From Maridesulfovibrio sp. (GTDB lineage: Bacteria > Desulfobacterota > Desulfovibrionia > Desulfovibrionales > Desulfovibrionaceae), in assembly GCF_963677005.1 (NCBI RefSeq), contig NZ_OY781616.1, positions 2,799,001 through 2,863,000 of the forward strand: a DNA stretch of 64,000 nt. Reading direction: 5' to 3'. The position numbers and the translations under genes were made by a program. How positions within the stretch are numbered: position 1 is the stretch's first letter; each line of letters opens with the position of its first letter. The notes below the pieces were generated by a model that ran no database searches, was not told the DNA's origin, and saw only the letters and a program-made list of their open reading frames with translations. Positions 46,836 through 55,813 of this stretch are shown here, piece after piece.

Positions 46836-47243
46836 TTATATACCCGCCTTTATTCTTTCAACGTGCATAATATTCCGGAAAATTTACTTTTTATGCGGTA
46901 TCTCTTAAGTGTGCAGGACTCCGAAAGTTGCAATCCGACCTGAAACATCCGGTCCGTCTGTGTATACAATACAGATATGCCCTGCCGAAAATTAATCAAA
47001 CAGCCGCCGAAGAAAAAGCATACCTTTTTTTCCGATCCATTTCCACAAAAGCACACCCGCAATCCACATCCATGCAAAACTAGCTCTTGACCTTTGCGCC
47101 AATCCTGATACGGACAATCCAGCACTTGCGGTGAACGACCCTGAATATGAAATTCGCAACGCACGGCCGACCGAGCCGATGCGCGTCAGGATACTACAAC
47201 AGTTCACCCGGCCCGATAAAAATCAAGATACAGGAAATATATC
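46836..47243. other. 408-bp divergent intergenic region
   Basis: Lies between the leftward methyltransferase gene and rightward prfC. No tRNA, terminator or strong repeat seen. A 71-codon minus-strand frame (46992-47207) with a hydrophobic tail has no ribosome site and is not called. TTGACC near 47090 with TACGGA 16 bases later might be the prfC promoter, at low confidence. Confidence 0.4.
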
Positions 47244-48842
47244 ATGTCCCGGAATATAGATACCGCACTGAAAAAGGAAGTTGAACGCAGAAGAACCTTC
47301 GGCATCATCAGCCACCCTGACGCCGGTAAAACCACACTGACCGAAAAACTTCTCCTCTACGGGGGAGCAATCCAGATGGCGGGAACGGTCAAGTCCCGCA
47401 AGGCCAACCGCCATGCCACATCCGACTGGATGGCCATGGAGCAGGAGCGCGGAATCTCCGTAACCACCTCGGTTATGAAATTCAACTACCGCGACTACGA
47501 AATAAACCTGCTGGACACTCCCGGTCACCAGGACTTTTCCGAAGACACCTACCGGGTGCTCACCGCTGTGGACTCCGCGCTGATGGTCATCGACTGCGCC
47601 AAAGGGGTCGAAATGCAGACCAAGAAGCTCATGGAAGTCTGCCGCATGCGCGATACCCCGATCATCACCTTCATCAACAAGATGGACCGTGAAGGCATAG
47701 ACCCCTTCGACCTGCTCCAGGATATCGAGGACACGCTCAAAATTGAATGCGCCCCCTTAAGCTGGCCCATCGGAATGGGTTCCGACTTCAAGGGAACATA
47801 CAATATCCACAAAGGCGAACTGCACCTTTTTTCTGCCGTACACGGCGGAGGAATCCAGAAAGGCGAAGTCATCAAGGACCTGTCCAGCCCCCGGCTGGAC
47901 GAACTTCTGGGAGATCAGGCCGACCAGTTGCGCGAAGAGCTGGAACTGCTTGAAGGAGCCGGATACCCCTTTGACAAGGAGCGCTACCTGGCAGGAAAAC
48001 AGACCCCCGTCTTTTTCGGCAGTGCCATCAACAACTTCGGGGTGCAGGAAATGCTCGACTCGTTTGTGGAACTTGCTCCGCATCCCCGGCCTCGTGCAAC
48101 AACCACCCGCGAAGTTTCTCCATTTGAAAATGAATTTTCCGCAGTAGCATTCAAAATCCAGGCAAACATGGACCCGGCACACCGGGACCGCATTGCCTTC
48201 ATGCGCATCTGTTCCGGAAAATTCACCCGCGGCATGAAGGTAAGGCACCACCGCATCGGTAAGGAAGTTCAGATCGCCAATGCCACAATTTTCATGGCTC
48301 AGGACCGTACCGGCGTCGAGGAGGCTTTTCCCGGCGACATCATAGGGGTCCACAACCACGGAACAATAAAAATCGGCGACACCTTCACCTCGAAGGAAGA
48401 ACTCAAATTTACCGGAATTCCGAACTTTGCCCCCGAACACTTCCGCAGGGTCATCCTCAAGGACCCGCTCAAGAGCAAACAGCTTAACAAGGGACTGCAC
48501 CAACTGGCCGAAGAAGGTGCGGTGCAGCTCTTCAAGCCCCTCGGCAACAACGACAATATCCTCGGTGCAGTCGGGCTGCTCCAGTTCGATGTCATCATGT
48601 CCCGCCTTAAGAACGAGTATGGTGTCTCCGCACTATACGAACCGGTTGAATACCACACTGCCCGCTGGATAAGCAGTGAAGACAGCCGGGAACTTGACGG
48701 GATCAAAAAACGCTATCCCCGCTTTGTGGCTCTGGACGGAGATGAAAACCTGACCTTTCTCGCTCCCAGCCAGTGGCGTCTGCAGCAGGCTGAAGAAGAA
48801 TGGCCTAAAATAACATTTCATAAAACCAGAGAACATCAGTAA
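47244..48842 (+). CDS. prfC: Peptide chain release factor 3
   Basis: Translational GTPase that recycles RF1/RF2. 532 residues: G1 [15 protein letters not shown], switch region [17 protein letters not shown]3 [17 protein letters not shown]4 FINKMDREG, then EF-Tu-like domain II and the RF3-specific C-terminal domain ([20 protein letters not shown]). The ATG at 47244 has CAGGA upstream. Length is standard (about 529). Single gene. Confidence 0.97.
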   Translation: MSRNIDTALKKEVERRRTFGIISHPDAGKTTLTEKLLLYGGAIQMAGTVKSRKANRHATSDWMAMEQERGISVTTSVMKFNYRDYEINLLDTPGHQDFSEDTYRVLTAVDSALMVIDCAKGVEMQTKKLMEVCRMRDTPIITFINKMDREGIDPFDLLQDIEDTLKIECAPLSWPIGMGSDFKGTYNIHKGELHLFSAVHGGGIQKGEVIKDLSSPRLDELLGDQADQLREELELLEGAGYPFDKERYLAGKQTPVFFGSAINNFGVQEMLDSFVELAPHPRPRATTTREVSPFENEFSAVAFKIQANMDPAHRDRIAFMRICSGKFTRGMKVRHHRIGKEVQIANATIFMAQDRTGVEEAFPGDIIGVHNHGTIKIGDTFTSKEELKFTGIPNFAPEHFRRVILKDPLKSKQLNKGLHQLAEEGAVQLFKPLGNNDNILGAVGLLQFDVIMSRLKNEYGVSALYEPVEYHTARWISSEDSRELDGIKKRYPRFVALDGDENLTFLAPSQWRLQQAEEEWPKITFHKTREHQ

Positions 48843-48886
48843 ACATCTCCACAGTCTTCTCGGAGACGAACTCCTGATAAAACTGT

Positions 48887-48921
48887 GCAACCGGCTTATT
48901 TCACACGACATAAGCCGGTTG
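48887..48921 (+). terminator. Hairpin after prfC
   Basis: Arms of 11-12 bp (AACCGGCTTAT / ATAAGCCGGTT) with a 10-base loop, 45 bases past prfC. The following GTGCTGCTTTG is T-poor, so termination is only probable. The rest of 48843-49240 shows no gene. Confidence 0.55.
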
Positions 48922-49240
48922 TGCTGCTTTGTGGTCTGTTGCACATGAAAACAGAGAGGACGTTACGAGCAGACGGGGGGTTGACGAACTCCTGATAGCT
49001 TAATATCCAAAAGCAGGACAGTTACAACTTTACGGTACGGTCTCTCGAAATATAAATTTCCTGCGCCGCGGTTATTCTTCAAGGGCTGTGCCTTTTGTTG
49101 TACGGGTGAAAAGCCAGACCAGCATCCTGCCCGCCCGTGATTTTTCAGATTTATCTGAGACATCACGGGCCGGTAGGAAGGATTCGGCACGCATTGCGTC
49201 CGAATATTTTCAATTAATACCGGAACAGATTTCAATTTTT

Positions 49241-49837
49241 ATGCAGATACCTGAAAAATATAAAAGAAAATTCAGTAAAGACGAAATAAACGAACTGCCC
49301 CTGCAGCAATATGACGGCCCCATCAGGCTGATTGACTCCGAAGAGGATGTTCCTGCGGCAATAGAGGAAATAAGCCGCTGTGGACTGCTGGGCTTCGATA
49401 CCGAAACAAGGCCGGTTTTCAGGAAGGGAGTATCCTACCCTCCTTCACTCATACAGCTTGCCACAGACAGCTGCGTATACCTGCTGCATCTCAACCACAT
49501 CCCCCTGTCGGAATGCATAAAAACGCTGCTTTCCTCAGCAGATATAATAAAAACCGGTGTGGCGGTCATAAACGATGTCAAAGAACTGCGGGAAGTTTCT
49601 TCTTTCGAAGGCAGAGGCTTTGTAGACCTCGGAGACCTTGCCAGATCACTTGAAATGCAGACCAACGGCCTGCGCAATCTGGCTGCCAACCTGCTTGGAT
49701 TCCGCATATCCAAAGGGGTGCAGTGTTCAAACTGGGGACGCAAGGAATTGACCCCGCAGCAGATTACCTACGCGGCCACAGACGCATGGGTCAGCAGGGA
49801 GATATATCTCAAATTCAAGGAACTCGGCGTACTTTGA
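49241..49837 (+). CDS. RNase D-like 3'-5' exonuclease
   Basis: 198 residues from the ATG at 49241; the frame opens earlier at 49088 but the extra residues are not family-like. DEDDy motifs: GFDTETRPVF (Asp, Glu), GVAVINDVKEL (Asp) and YAATDAWVSREIY (Tyr, Asp). It is an exonuclease domain alone, without the HRDC domains of full RNase D. Probably acts on RNA ends; some such proteins act on DNA. The secreted protein gene starts 56 bases later. Confidence 0.85.
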   Translation: MQIPEKYKRKFSKDEINELPLQQYDGPIRLIDSEEDVPAAIEEISRCGLLGFDTETRPVFRKGVSYPPSLIQLATDSCVYLLHLNHIPLSECIKTLLSSADIIKTGVAVINDVKELREVSSFEGRGFVDLGDLARSLEMQTNGLRNLAANLLGFRISKGVQCSNWGRKELTPQQITYAATDAWVSREIYLKFKELGVL

Positions 49838-49893
49838 CCTGCTGCCGGAACGTAATCCGGAACCCACCACCCGCAGATATAAAAGAGGACCCC

Positions 49894-51051
49894 ATGAAAA
49901 CCAGACTGATCCTGTTAGCAATTCTCGCTATTCTTTCAACCGCACAGCCTCTCTTTGCACAGCAGGACTGTCCCGCTGTTTTTTCGGAACGACTCGAAAA
50001 AATTTCAGGGATCAAGGCTGTGGAACAAAGTGATACGGGCTTCCTCGCCATACTGGACTCAGATAGCCGGACAACAAGCATAAAAATAATCTCGCAAATC
50101 AAGGCCTTAAGAAAAAAAGACTCCGGAAAATGCGATTTTTCAGGAACTTCGGTCTGTATGATGGATAAAGATTTCAACATGATCAAAGGCGGTATGGACT
50201 CCGGCCTGAAAAGAAAAGATATTGCCGGGCTCCTCTACAAATACGTATATGCACTGAACCCCGCTGAAGCCGAGGAAAACCTGAGAGGCTATGAAAAACT
50301 CTGCGAACTTGCACCGGCCAATGCCTACTATGCAGCCCGCAGGGAACACTACGGCAAGAGGGTCCGGCTTATAAAGGACCGAAGTGAATTCATAGCCGCA
50401 TGCCAAAAAATGGCCCGTGCGGACAAAAAAATTCTGGACCTGAAAATAAACAGAGATTTCTACCTGTTCATCACCTCCACGGAAACCCCGCTGGCCACGG
50501 CCGAACAATTTCTCGAAAAAGTGGCAAAAACCACACCGAGACCGGACAAGAAAGTATGTGTGATCGCTTATAATTCCGATATGGATAAAAGGGAAAGCGC
50601 TTGTCCGGCAGAGTACTCCGCGGCTCTCGCAGGAATGGAGGAAGAACTGCTCATCAGCCATGTCCGCCATCTGCCCGGATACATGATCCTGAAGAACGTC
50701 AACGGCTATGCGGCACTGCAGAAACTCAACCCGACTTTTAAGTTCTACGCCCAGAAGCATGCTTTTTACTCGGCCAAAAGGGACGGCCTTGAAAAATTCG
50801 GCAACCTGAACACCGCGACAGGAAGCAGTCTCTTTACCCGGACATCATCCCGTGGGGACACCTTTTTTGCCACGGTAAACCCGGCTGCGATCAAAGGCCG
50901 CTCACAATCAGCCAATATGCAGCTGTACAAAACCCTCGCCGATTATTTCCAGCACTGCGGCAGCCCGCTTTCAAAATGTGTGCTCAAAGATCCTGCAGGA
51001 AACACTCTGGGAACAATTCACTGCGGAAAGAACGGCTGTTCCTTCAGGTAA
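49894..51051 (+). CDS. Exported protein of unknown function
   Basis: 385 residues with a clear signal peptide (MKTRLILLAILAILSTAQPL then FAQQDCP). ATG at 49894 with AAAGAGGA. The mature part is basic and Lys-rich, with several Cys that could form periplasmic disulfides (QQDCPAVF, GKCDFSGTSVCMMD, KLCELAPAN, CVLKDPAGN and a final CGKNGCSFR). I recognise no domain. It lies downstream of the exonuclease and upstream of the small gene at 51211. Confidence 0.7.
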   Translation: MKTRLILLAILAILSTAQPLFAQQDCPAVFSERLEKISGIKAVEQSDTGFLAILDSDSRTTSIKIISQIKALRKKDSGKCDFSGTSVCMMDKDFNMIKGGMDSGLKRKDIAGLLYKYVYALNPAEAEENLRGYEKLCELAPANAYYAARREHYGKRVRLIKDRSEFIAACQKMARADKKILDLKINRDFYLFITSTETPLATAEQFLEKVAKTTPRPDKKVCVIAYNSDMDKRESACPAEYSAALAGMEEELLISHVRHLPGYMILKNVNGYAALQKLNPTFKFYAQKHAFYSAKRDGLEKFGNLNTATGSSLFTRTSSRGDTFFATVNPAAIKGRSQSANMQLYKTLADYFQHCGSPLSKCVLKDPAGNTLGTIHCGKNGCSFR

Positions 51052-51210
51052 AGCCGGGCAATACATCCTGCAGCTTCAGGTATACCTGTGGACTGACTGA
51101 ATACGAGCATTTTGAAAAGCAACAGCTTAAACCTTTGAAGGTATTTTTAGCTGGTACTCGCAACTGTTCGGGTATATCTTTCTGCAGCCTGAAAAAATAC
51201 GGAGGACCAA

Positions 51211-51486
51211 ATGCCCACTACCATATTTGATCTCGGACTTTCAGTTGAAGCCGTTTCCCTTTTTCTGCTCATCGAGGGGCTGGAAGGAAACAGGATAGAC
51301 CCGGACAAAAACTGCACAGCCAGACCCCAGCCCATTACTGTTGAAAGCTGCCTTGCCAAATGGAGTGGCGGCGAAGCGGACTTCAAGGCCGCACTTACCG
51401 AACTGACCGCTATCGGCGCACTTAAAAACGAGCATTCGCAACTGAGTATAACCAAAGCGGATACATGGAAAACAAAGCAGGTTTAG
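51211..51486 (+). CDS. Small conserved-looking protein of unknown function
   Basis: 91 residues, acidic to neutral, no membrane segment. ATG at 51211 behind CGGAGG, a strong ribosome site. The C-terminal half (LAKWSGGEADFKAALTELTA, IGALKNEHSQLSIT) could be a small winged-helix-like fold, but this is a guess. Its stop TAG is directly followed by the TTG start of the next gene, so the two are translationally coupled. Confidence 0.65.
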   Translation: MPTTIFDLGLSVEAVSLFLLIEGLEGNRIDPDKNCTARPQPITVESCLAKWSGGEADFKAALTELTAIGALKNEHSQLSITKADTWKTKQV

Positions 51487-52452
51487 TTGACTCTTTCCCC
51501 CGAAATTCTCTGGAACGGGCTGGGATGGCCGCTTATACGGCTGATCCTGTTCATAAGCCTGGGACTGCTGGTAGGTAATATTGTTGAAGGATTGCGCTGG
51601 ACAAGGGCCATGGGCCGTCTGGCTACTCCACTTATCCACGCAGGAAGACTCAAGGACATCAGCGGAGCGAGTTTCGCCATGGCCTTCTTTTCCGGAGTCG
51701 CGGCCAACTCCATGTTGTCCGAGGCATACGAAAAGGGGGATATCTCCGACCGGGAACTATTGATCTCCAACCTTTTCAACAGCCTGCCTACATACTTCCT
51801 GCACATGCCCACTGTTTTCTTCATCGCCGCCCCTTTCATCGGCAGCGTGGCCTTTGTTTATGTGGGACTGACCTTCATCGCGGCAATCCTACGCACCGGG
51901 GCCATTGTTCTCTGGGGCAGGATGACCCTGCCCCCGATAGAATGCTGCTCCGATGTGATGGGCAGGCTCAAGGAACAGGAACCGGGCTCATTTTCCGCAA
52001 TCATCACAAAGGCTGTCAAAAGACTCAAAAAAAGACTGCCTCGCGTTGTATTCATCACAGTTCCCATCTATGTCGCTTTCTTCTTTCTGCGCCGCTACGG
52101 AGTGTTCACCGACTTCCAATCCTGGCTGAGCGGCCACCTGTCTTTCCTGTCCTGGCTCAATCCGCAGATCTTCGGGATAATCGCTTTCAGCCTTGCTGCT
52201 GAATTTACGGCCGGACTGGCCGCAGCAGGTTCACTGCTAAGCGCAGGCACACTTGAACCGCACAGCATCGTCCTTGCCCTGATGGCCGGTAATATCCTCT
52301 CGACTCCCATGCGGGCCCTGCGTCACCAGTTGCCTTATTACGCCGGCATATTCAGGGGAAAAATCGCCCTCAAACTAATCCTCTGCAACCAGCTGCTGCG
52401 CACGACAAGTCTGCTTCTTATCGGGATTGTGTATTACATTCTCACCTTTTAA
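51487..52452 (+). CDS. Nucleoside-recognition (Gate) domain membrane protein
   Basis: 321 residues with about eight membrane segments. The region FAMAFFSGVAANSMLSEAYEKG, LISNLFNSLPTYFLHMPTVFF fits the Gate/nucleoside-recognition fold also found in SpmA/SpmB and FeoB; transported or sensed substrate is unknown. The TTG start at 51487 touches the preceding stop (TAGTTG), and no other start has a better ribosome site. Read with the 91-residue gene as a two-gene unit. Confidence 0.78.
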   Translation: MTLSPEILWNGLGWPLIRLILFISLGLLVGNIVEGLRWTRAMGRLATPLIHAGRLKDISGASFAMAFFSGVAANSMLSEAYEKGDISDRELLISNLFNSLPTYFLHMPTVFFIAAPFIGSVAFVYVGLTFIAAILRTGAIVLWGRMTLPPIECCSDVMGRLKEQEPGSFSAIITKAVKRLKKRLPRVVFITVPIYVAFFFLRRYGVFTDFQSWLSGHLSFLSWLNPQIFGIIAFSLAAEFTAGLAAAGSLLSAGTLEPHSIVLALMAGNILSTPMRALRHQLPYYAGIFRGKIALKLILCNQLLRTTSLLLIGIVYYILTF

Positions 52453-52511
52453 ACTCTGTCGCTGCCCGGTCGGGCCAACCTGTTTTGTTTTACTGGTTGT
52501 TTACTCCTTTT

Positions 52512-52526
52512 TGGGCTAATCTGCGC
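52512..52526 (+). promoter_or_regulatory. Weak sigma-54-like promoter upstream of fliN
   Basis: TGGGCTAATCTGCGC has GG and GC 10 bases apart, but the TT of the -12 element is missing. Transcription would begin near 52537, just ahead of GCGGAG at 52546-52551. Confidence 0.35.
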
Positions 52527-52557
52527 ATAAGTAAACAATTTGATAGCGGAGAAATTC

Positions 52558-52830
52558 ATGGCAGCCGACAACAGTTTGAAACGGATTCTGGACATCCCCC
52601 TTGAAATCAAGGTCGAGATGGGCCGCACCAAACTCCTGGTCAACGAAATAATACAGTTTGGACAGGGAACGGTTATCGAACTGCACAAACTGGCCGGAGA
52701 ACCTCTGGACATGTACGTTGAGGGACGCCTCGTTGCGCGGGGTGAACTTGTTGTCATCAACGAAAATTTCGGATTCCGGGTCACGGAAATAATCAAGCCG
52801 GAGGACCGGATCAAAAGTCTGGGACTATAA
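52558..52830 (+). CDS. fliN: Flagellar motor switch protein FliN
   Basis: 90 residues covering the SpoA/FliN C-terminal domain: ILDIPLEIKVEMGRTKLLVN, FGQGTVIELHKLAGEPLDMY, VEGRLVARGELVVINENFGF, RVTEII. It builds the cytoplasmic C-ring that sets rotation direction. The ATG at 52558 has GCGGAG six bases upstream; an in-frame TTG at 52540 is less likely. It lies alone, away from any other flagellar gene in the window. YscQ/HrcQ-type secretion proteins share the domain, but the sequence is FliN-like. Confidence 0.93.
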   Translation: MAADNSLKRILDIPLEIKVEMGRTKLLVNEIIQFGQGTVIELHKLAGEPLDMYVEGRLVARGELVVINENFGFRVTEIIKPEDRIKSLGL

Positions 52831-52856
52831 GAACCGCTGCAGACTGAAGTTATCAG

Positions 52857-52882
52857 ACCCCCGCATTACGGGGGTTTCTTTT
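52857..52882 (+). terminator. Terminator of fliN
   Basis: 7-bp stem ACCCCCG / CGGGGGT, 5-base loop, then TTTCTTTTT. Confidence 0.92.
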
Positions 52883-53164
52883 TGGCAAGGAGCCGCACTT
52901 TCTAGGCCGGATGTTTCTGACAGGTTCAACACATACCTGATCATCGCTGCCGATGTCGTGCTATAGAAATTTTGCAGCACTGTAGAATTTGATGCCCCGG
53001 ATTCTTTCTGGTAAACGCATTCTTCTTCGGCAGGCCGATTTCTTTTTCGAAACCGGTGCCGCATTTTAATCAGCTTAACTTCAAATTTATATACAACCGT
53101 CACGGAAAAGGCATACATGAGAAGTATGCAGGCCGTTGTTTGCAGCGCAGGAGGTTGCGTCAAA
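52883..53164. other. Intergenic region before the GT39 gene
   Basis: No gene seen. It ends in AGGAGG (53149-53154), which places the downstream start at the GTG at 53165. Confidence 0.5.
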
Positions 53165-54757
53165 GTGTCATCCCTATCCGAATCATTTTCCCGAAAGCCG
53201 GTATTGTGGGCTGTGGGCATAATCTTTTTCACAACCTTCGCCAGAATATGGTTTCTGGCAACCGGGCAGCTCAATCTGGTACAGGACGAAGCCCAGTACT
53301 GGGACTGGACCCGGCACATGCAGTTGACCTATTATTCCAAAGGTCCGCTCATTGCCGTAATTATTTCAACGTTTACATCCATTTTCGGCAACACCGAATT
53401 CGGAGTGCGCTTCGGGTCCGTCGTAGGGTCATTCATAACCCAGTTTGTACTTTTCTTCGGCATGGCGAAGATGTGGAAAAAACCTGCGGCAGCAATCTGG
53501 ACACTGATCATCTACAATTCCATGCCGGTCTTCCTTGCCCTCGGGATAATGATGACCACCGACAACCCGTTCATTCTCTGCTGGTCATGCGCTCTTTTTG
53601 CGCTGTATGATGCTTCCATCCCCTACCCTCCGGGCATAGACCGCGACTCCAATCAATCGCGAACCAGACCGTTTCTGCTGATTTCGTTCTTTCTGGCCCT
53701 GGGAATTCTTGCAAAATATACCATGCTCGGATTCATCGGCCTCTCAGTGATGTACGGTCTGCTGCTGATGCGCCGGGAAAAGCTTCCCAAAGGATTCTGG
53801 TTCAAACTTTTCGCGGCCCTCGCAGCCGGTGTTTTCCTTGGATTTCTACCGACCCTGATCTGGAATATACAAAACGGATTTGTCGGCTACAAACATGTCC
53901 TCTACCTGATCGGCGCATCCGGAAAGGAAGCTTCGCAACTGATCCGCTTTGACCGCTTTCTGCCCTTCCTCGGGGAGCAGATCGGAATGGCTTCACCGTG
54001 GTGGATGGTCTTCATGTTCATCGGCGGGATTACGGCCCTGCGCTTCATACTCGGCAGCAGGAATGACAACAGACTGGGGCTGAACAACAGGCAATCCGCA
54101 CTGCTGGCGGTTTTTTTCCTGCCGGTCTGGGCGTTCTTCTTTGTCTGGAGTTTTCACGCCAAGGTTCTGGGCAACTGGGCGGTAATCTCTTATGTCGGCG
54201 GAGTCATGCTGGCAGGCATAGCCTTTGAACACTTCTGGACAGCACGGGGCAGGTTCCGTTCCCTGTGGGTCTTCCTCAGTGTCTTGATCTTCCTGATTCT
54301 GCATTTCCAGAATCTGGTGCCGTTGCCGGACAACCTGAATCCCACTCACAGACTCAAGGGCTGGACCGATCTGGGACAGCAGGTCGCGGAGCTGGAAAAA
54401 AGCCAGTTCAAGGATCCGGACAAAGTCTTTGTAATGAGCGAATTATACGACATGACCGCCGCTCTGGCTTTCTATGTACCCGGTCAGCCGCGTACCTACT
54501 GCGCATGGATAGACCGGCGCATGAACCAGTACGACCTCTGGCCCGGCCCAGTAGACAAAACAGGCTGGGACTGCGTGTACGTGCTCAAGAACTTCAAGGG
54601 AGAACCGGACCGGGAGTTGGTAAAGATGTTCAAGCGCATAAGCCCGCCAATACACATCCAGACCACCTTCCGCGGAAAACCGGCCCGCAAGTTCACAATC
54701 TATCTGTGTTACGGTTACAACGGATACTGGCCCAAAGACCACAAACTTCGTTTTTAA
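53165..54757 (+). CDS. GT39/PMT-family membrane glycosyltransferase
   Basis: 530 residues from the GTG at 53165, chosen because AGGAGG lies 10 bases ahead; an ATG at 53117 is further upstream without a ribosome site. Ten or more membrane segments. The first periplasmic loop has LVQDEAQYWDWTRHMQLTYY followed by SKGPLIA, the PMT_2/ArnT-type acidic motif. A short soluble C-terminal domain follows (KAWT-like GWTDLGQQVAELEKSQ to the end). It transfers a sugar from a lipid carrier outside the membrane; donor and acceptor unknown. It is a different subfamily from the enzyme at 20632. Confidence 0.85.
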   Translation: MSSLSESFSRKPVLWAVGIIFFTTFARIWFLATGQLNLVQDEAQYWDWTRHMQLTYYSKGPLIAVIISTFTSIFGNTEFGVRFGSVVGSFITQFVLFFGMAKMWKKPAAAIWTLIIYNSMPVFLALGIMMTTDNPFILCWSCALFALYDASIPYPPGIDRDSNQSRTRPFLLISFFLALGILAKYTMLGFIGLSVMYGLLLMRREKLPKGFWFKLFAALAAGVFLGFLPTLIWNIQNGFVGYKHVLYLIGASGKEASQLIRFDRFLPFLGEQIGMASPWWMVFMFIGGITALRFILGSRNDNRLGLNNRQSALLAVFFLPVWAFFFVWSFHAKVLGNWAVISYVGGVMLAGIAFEHFWTARGRFRSLWVFLSVLIFLILHFQNLVPLPDNLNPTHRLKGWTDLGQQVAELEKSQFKDPDKVFVMSELYDMTAALAFYVPGQPRTYCAWIDRRMNQYDLWPGPVDKTGWDCVYVLKNFKGEPDRELVKMFKRISPPIHIQTTFRGKPARKFTIYLCYGYNGYWPKDHKLRF

Positions 54758-54770
54758 GACATCCATAATA

Positions 54771-54816
54771 AACACGGCGTTCTCATCCATTACCGGATAA
54801 GAATGCCGTGTTTTCC
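54771..54816 (+). terminator. Terminator of the GT39 gene
   Basis: 13-bp arms (AACACGGCGTTCT and AGAATGCCGTGTT, one G-T pair) with an inner ATCC/GGAT stem, ending in TTTTCCTTTC. Confidence 0.88.
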
Positions 54817-54973
54817 TTTCACGGTTCATCAAAAATCCATTTTTTTTAATTTTTTTTCTGCACCGCCCTTGCAGTCCGTACCGGCTTTCGGGGTGGTGCG
54901 GGCCTATTTTCATTATGATTCCACATAATTTGATGCTTGTTGTAGTATTGTGGCAGAAAGTTGTGCGCAGGGA

Positions 54974-55008
54974 TGTCATTCTTTGACATTTTTTGACAAA
55001 TAATGTCA
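54974..55008 (+). promoter_or_regulatory. Operator-like array of four TGTCA/TGACA half-sites, 10 bp apart
   Basis: TGTCA (54974), TGACA (54984), TGACA (54994) and TGTCA (55004) start at exactly 10-bp intervals with 5-base AT-rich spacers. The first two form the inverted repeat ATGTCA-TTCTT-TGACAT, the last two TGACA-AATAA-TGTCA. All sites lie on one face of the helix, just ahead of AAGGAG at 55010-55015 and the HTH gene. The regulator is unknown. Confidence 0.65.
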
Positions 55009-55032
55009 TAAGGAGTACATCGTAGTGTAATT

Positions 55033-55293
55033 TTGAAAAATCAGGACAAGTCTTTGACTCCCTCGCCTACACTCTACACGGTGCGTGAGATCGCTGACAC
55101 GCTGAGAATCCATCCCAGAACCGCCTACCGGCTGATTCAGGAGGGACGGATTCGAGGTATCAAGGTCGGCAGCCAGTGGCGTGTTCCGGAAAGTTCGTTG
55201 CTGGAATACATAGAAAACGGACTCACGGTACCGAAGAAGAAAAAGTCTGGAGATGACAAGAAAGGCCCTGAACAACTGAAACTGCCCATTTGA
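55033..55293 (+). CDS. Excisionase-type helix-turn-helix protein
   Basis: 86 residues. The winged HTH reads TLYTVREIADTLRIHPRTAYRLIQ, then EGRIRGIKVGSQWRVPESSLLEYI, the MerR/excisionase-like HTH_17 pattern, followed by a Lys-rich tail. The start is uncertain: TTG at 55033 is the only usual start codon near the array, but AAGGAG is 17 bases ahead of it, longer than ideal. Ten bases separate its stop from the next gene, so the two form an operon. DNA-binding regulator by family; autoregulation through the upstream array is plausible. Confidence 0.78.
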   Translation: MKNQDKSLTPSPTLYTVREIADTLRIHPRTAYRLIQEGRIRGIKVGSQWRVPESSLLEYIENGLTVPKKKKSGDDKKGPEQLKLPI

Positions 55294-55302
55294 GAAACAT
55301 CG

Positions 55303-55698
55303 GTGGACAAAATCATGAAAAAGAAGGCTGCCCTGCGTAGGGTGACTCTGGAAAATGATTTCGGAGGAGCAATTTCCTTTACCGGGAAATTGGAAAATGA
55401 ATCCCTGCATTTCAATGAAAATACAGGAGAACTTGTCTCGGAAAAAATCTACAGCACAGAGCAGGGAAGAACCGGCTACAGCGTAGTTAACGGAGACGGC
55501 ATCAAGAGGGAAAGAAGGGCCTACCTGCTGGAAGATCAGGGTGAAGTCTGCATGGTTTCAAACGGCTCCATCCTGCTTGGGCTGGAAACTGAAAACATGC
55601 TTACTTTCTTTGCTCAGGCACTGGCGGAAGAGGCGGAACTCTACTCCGAAGATGAAATGGAGACCCTCCAGAAACATCTGGACGCGGTAAACGAATAA
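55303..55698 (+). CDS. Protein of unknown function, co-transcribed with HTH gene
   Basis: 131 residues from a GTG at 55303; ATG at 55315 (GGTGG ahead) is equally possible. No signal peptide or membrane segment. The N-terminal half is strand-rich (LRRVTLENDFGGAISFTGKL, GRTGYSVVNGDGIKRERRAY), the C-terminal part is an acidic helix (ALAEEAELYSEDEMETLQKH). I do not recognise the family. Terminator follows at 55741. Confidence 0.68.
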   Translation: MDKIMKKKAALRRVTLENDFGGAISFTGKLENESLHFNENTGELVSEKIYSTEQGRTGYSVVNGDGIKRERRAYLLEDQGEVCMVSNGSILLGLETENMLTFFAQALAEEAELYSEDEMETLQKHLDAVNE

Positions 55699-55740
55699 TT
55701 TTCTTTTTACACGAAGTACAAAGCGTCGGTACACAAGAAG

Positions 55741-55772
55741 GCCCCGAGATTCTTCCGAATCTCGGGGCTTTT
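55741..55772. terminator. Bidirectional terminator
   Basis: Perfect 12-bp arms (55741-55752, 55757-55768) with TTCC loop, then TTTT. It ends the HTH operon and is also placed to stop the leftward methyltransferase transcript. Confidence 0.92.
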
Positions 55773-55813
55773 GCATGTCTTGCAGCTACTATGGGTAACC
55801 ATGGAGGAATAGC

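Noticed and set aside
46992-47207. 71-codon minus-strand frame with a hydrophobic C-terminus
   Set aside because: No ribosome site, odd composition, and it sits in a divergent promoter region; not enough to call a gene.
51077-51088. 12-bp palindrome CAGGTATACCTG
   Set aside because: Short, a single occurrence, and no other promoter feature around it; may be chance.
54940-54960. Sigma-54 promoter before the HTH gene (TGGCAGAAAGTTGTGC)
   Set aside because: GG and GC are 11 rather than 10 bases apart, a spacing that inactivates sigma-54 promoters.
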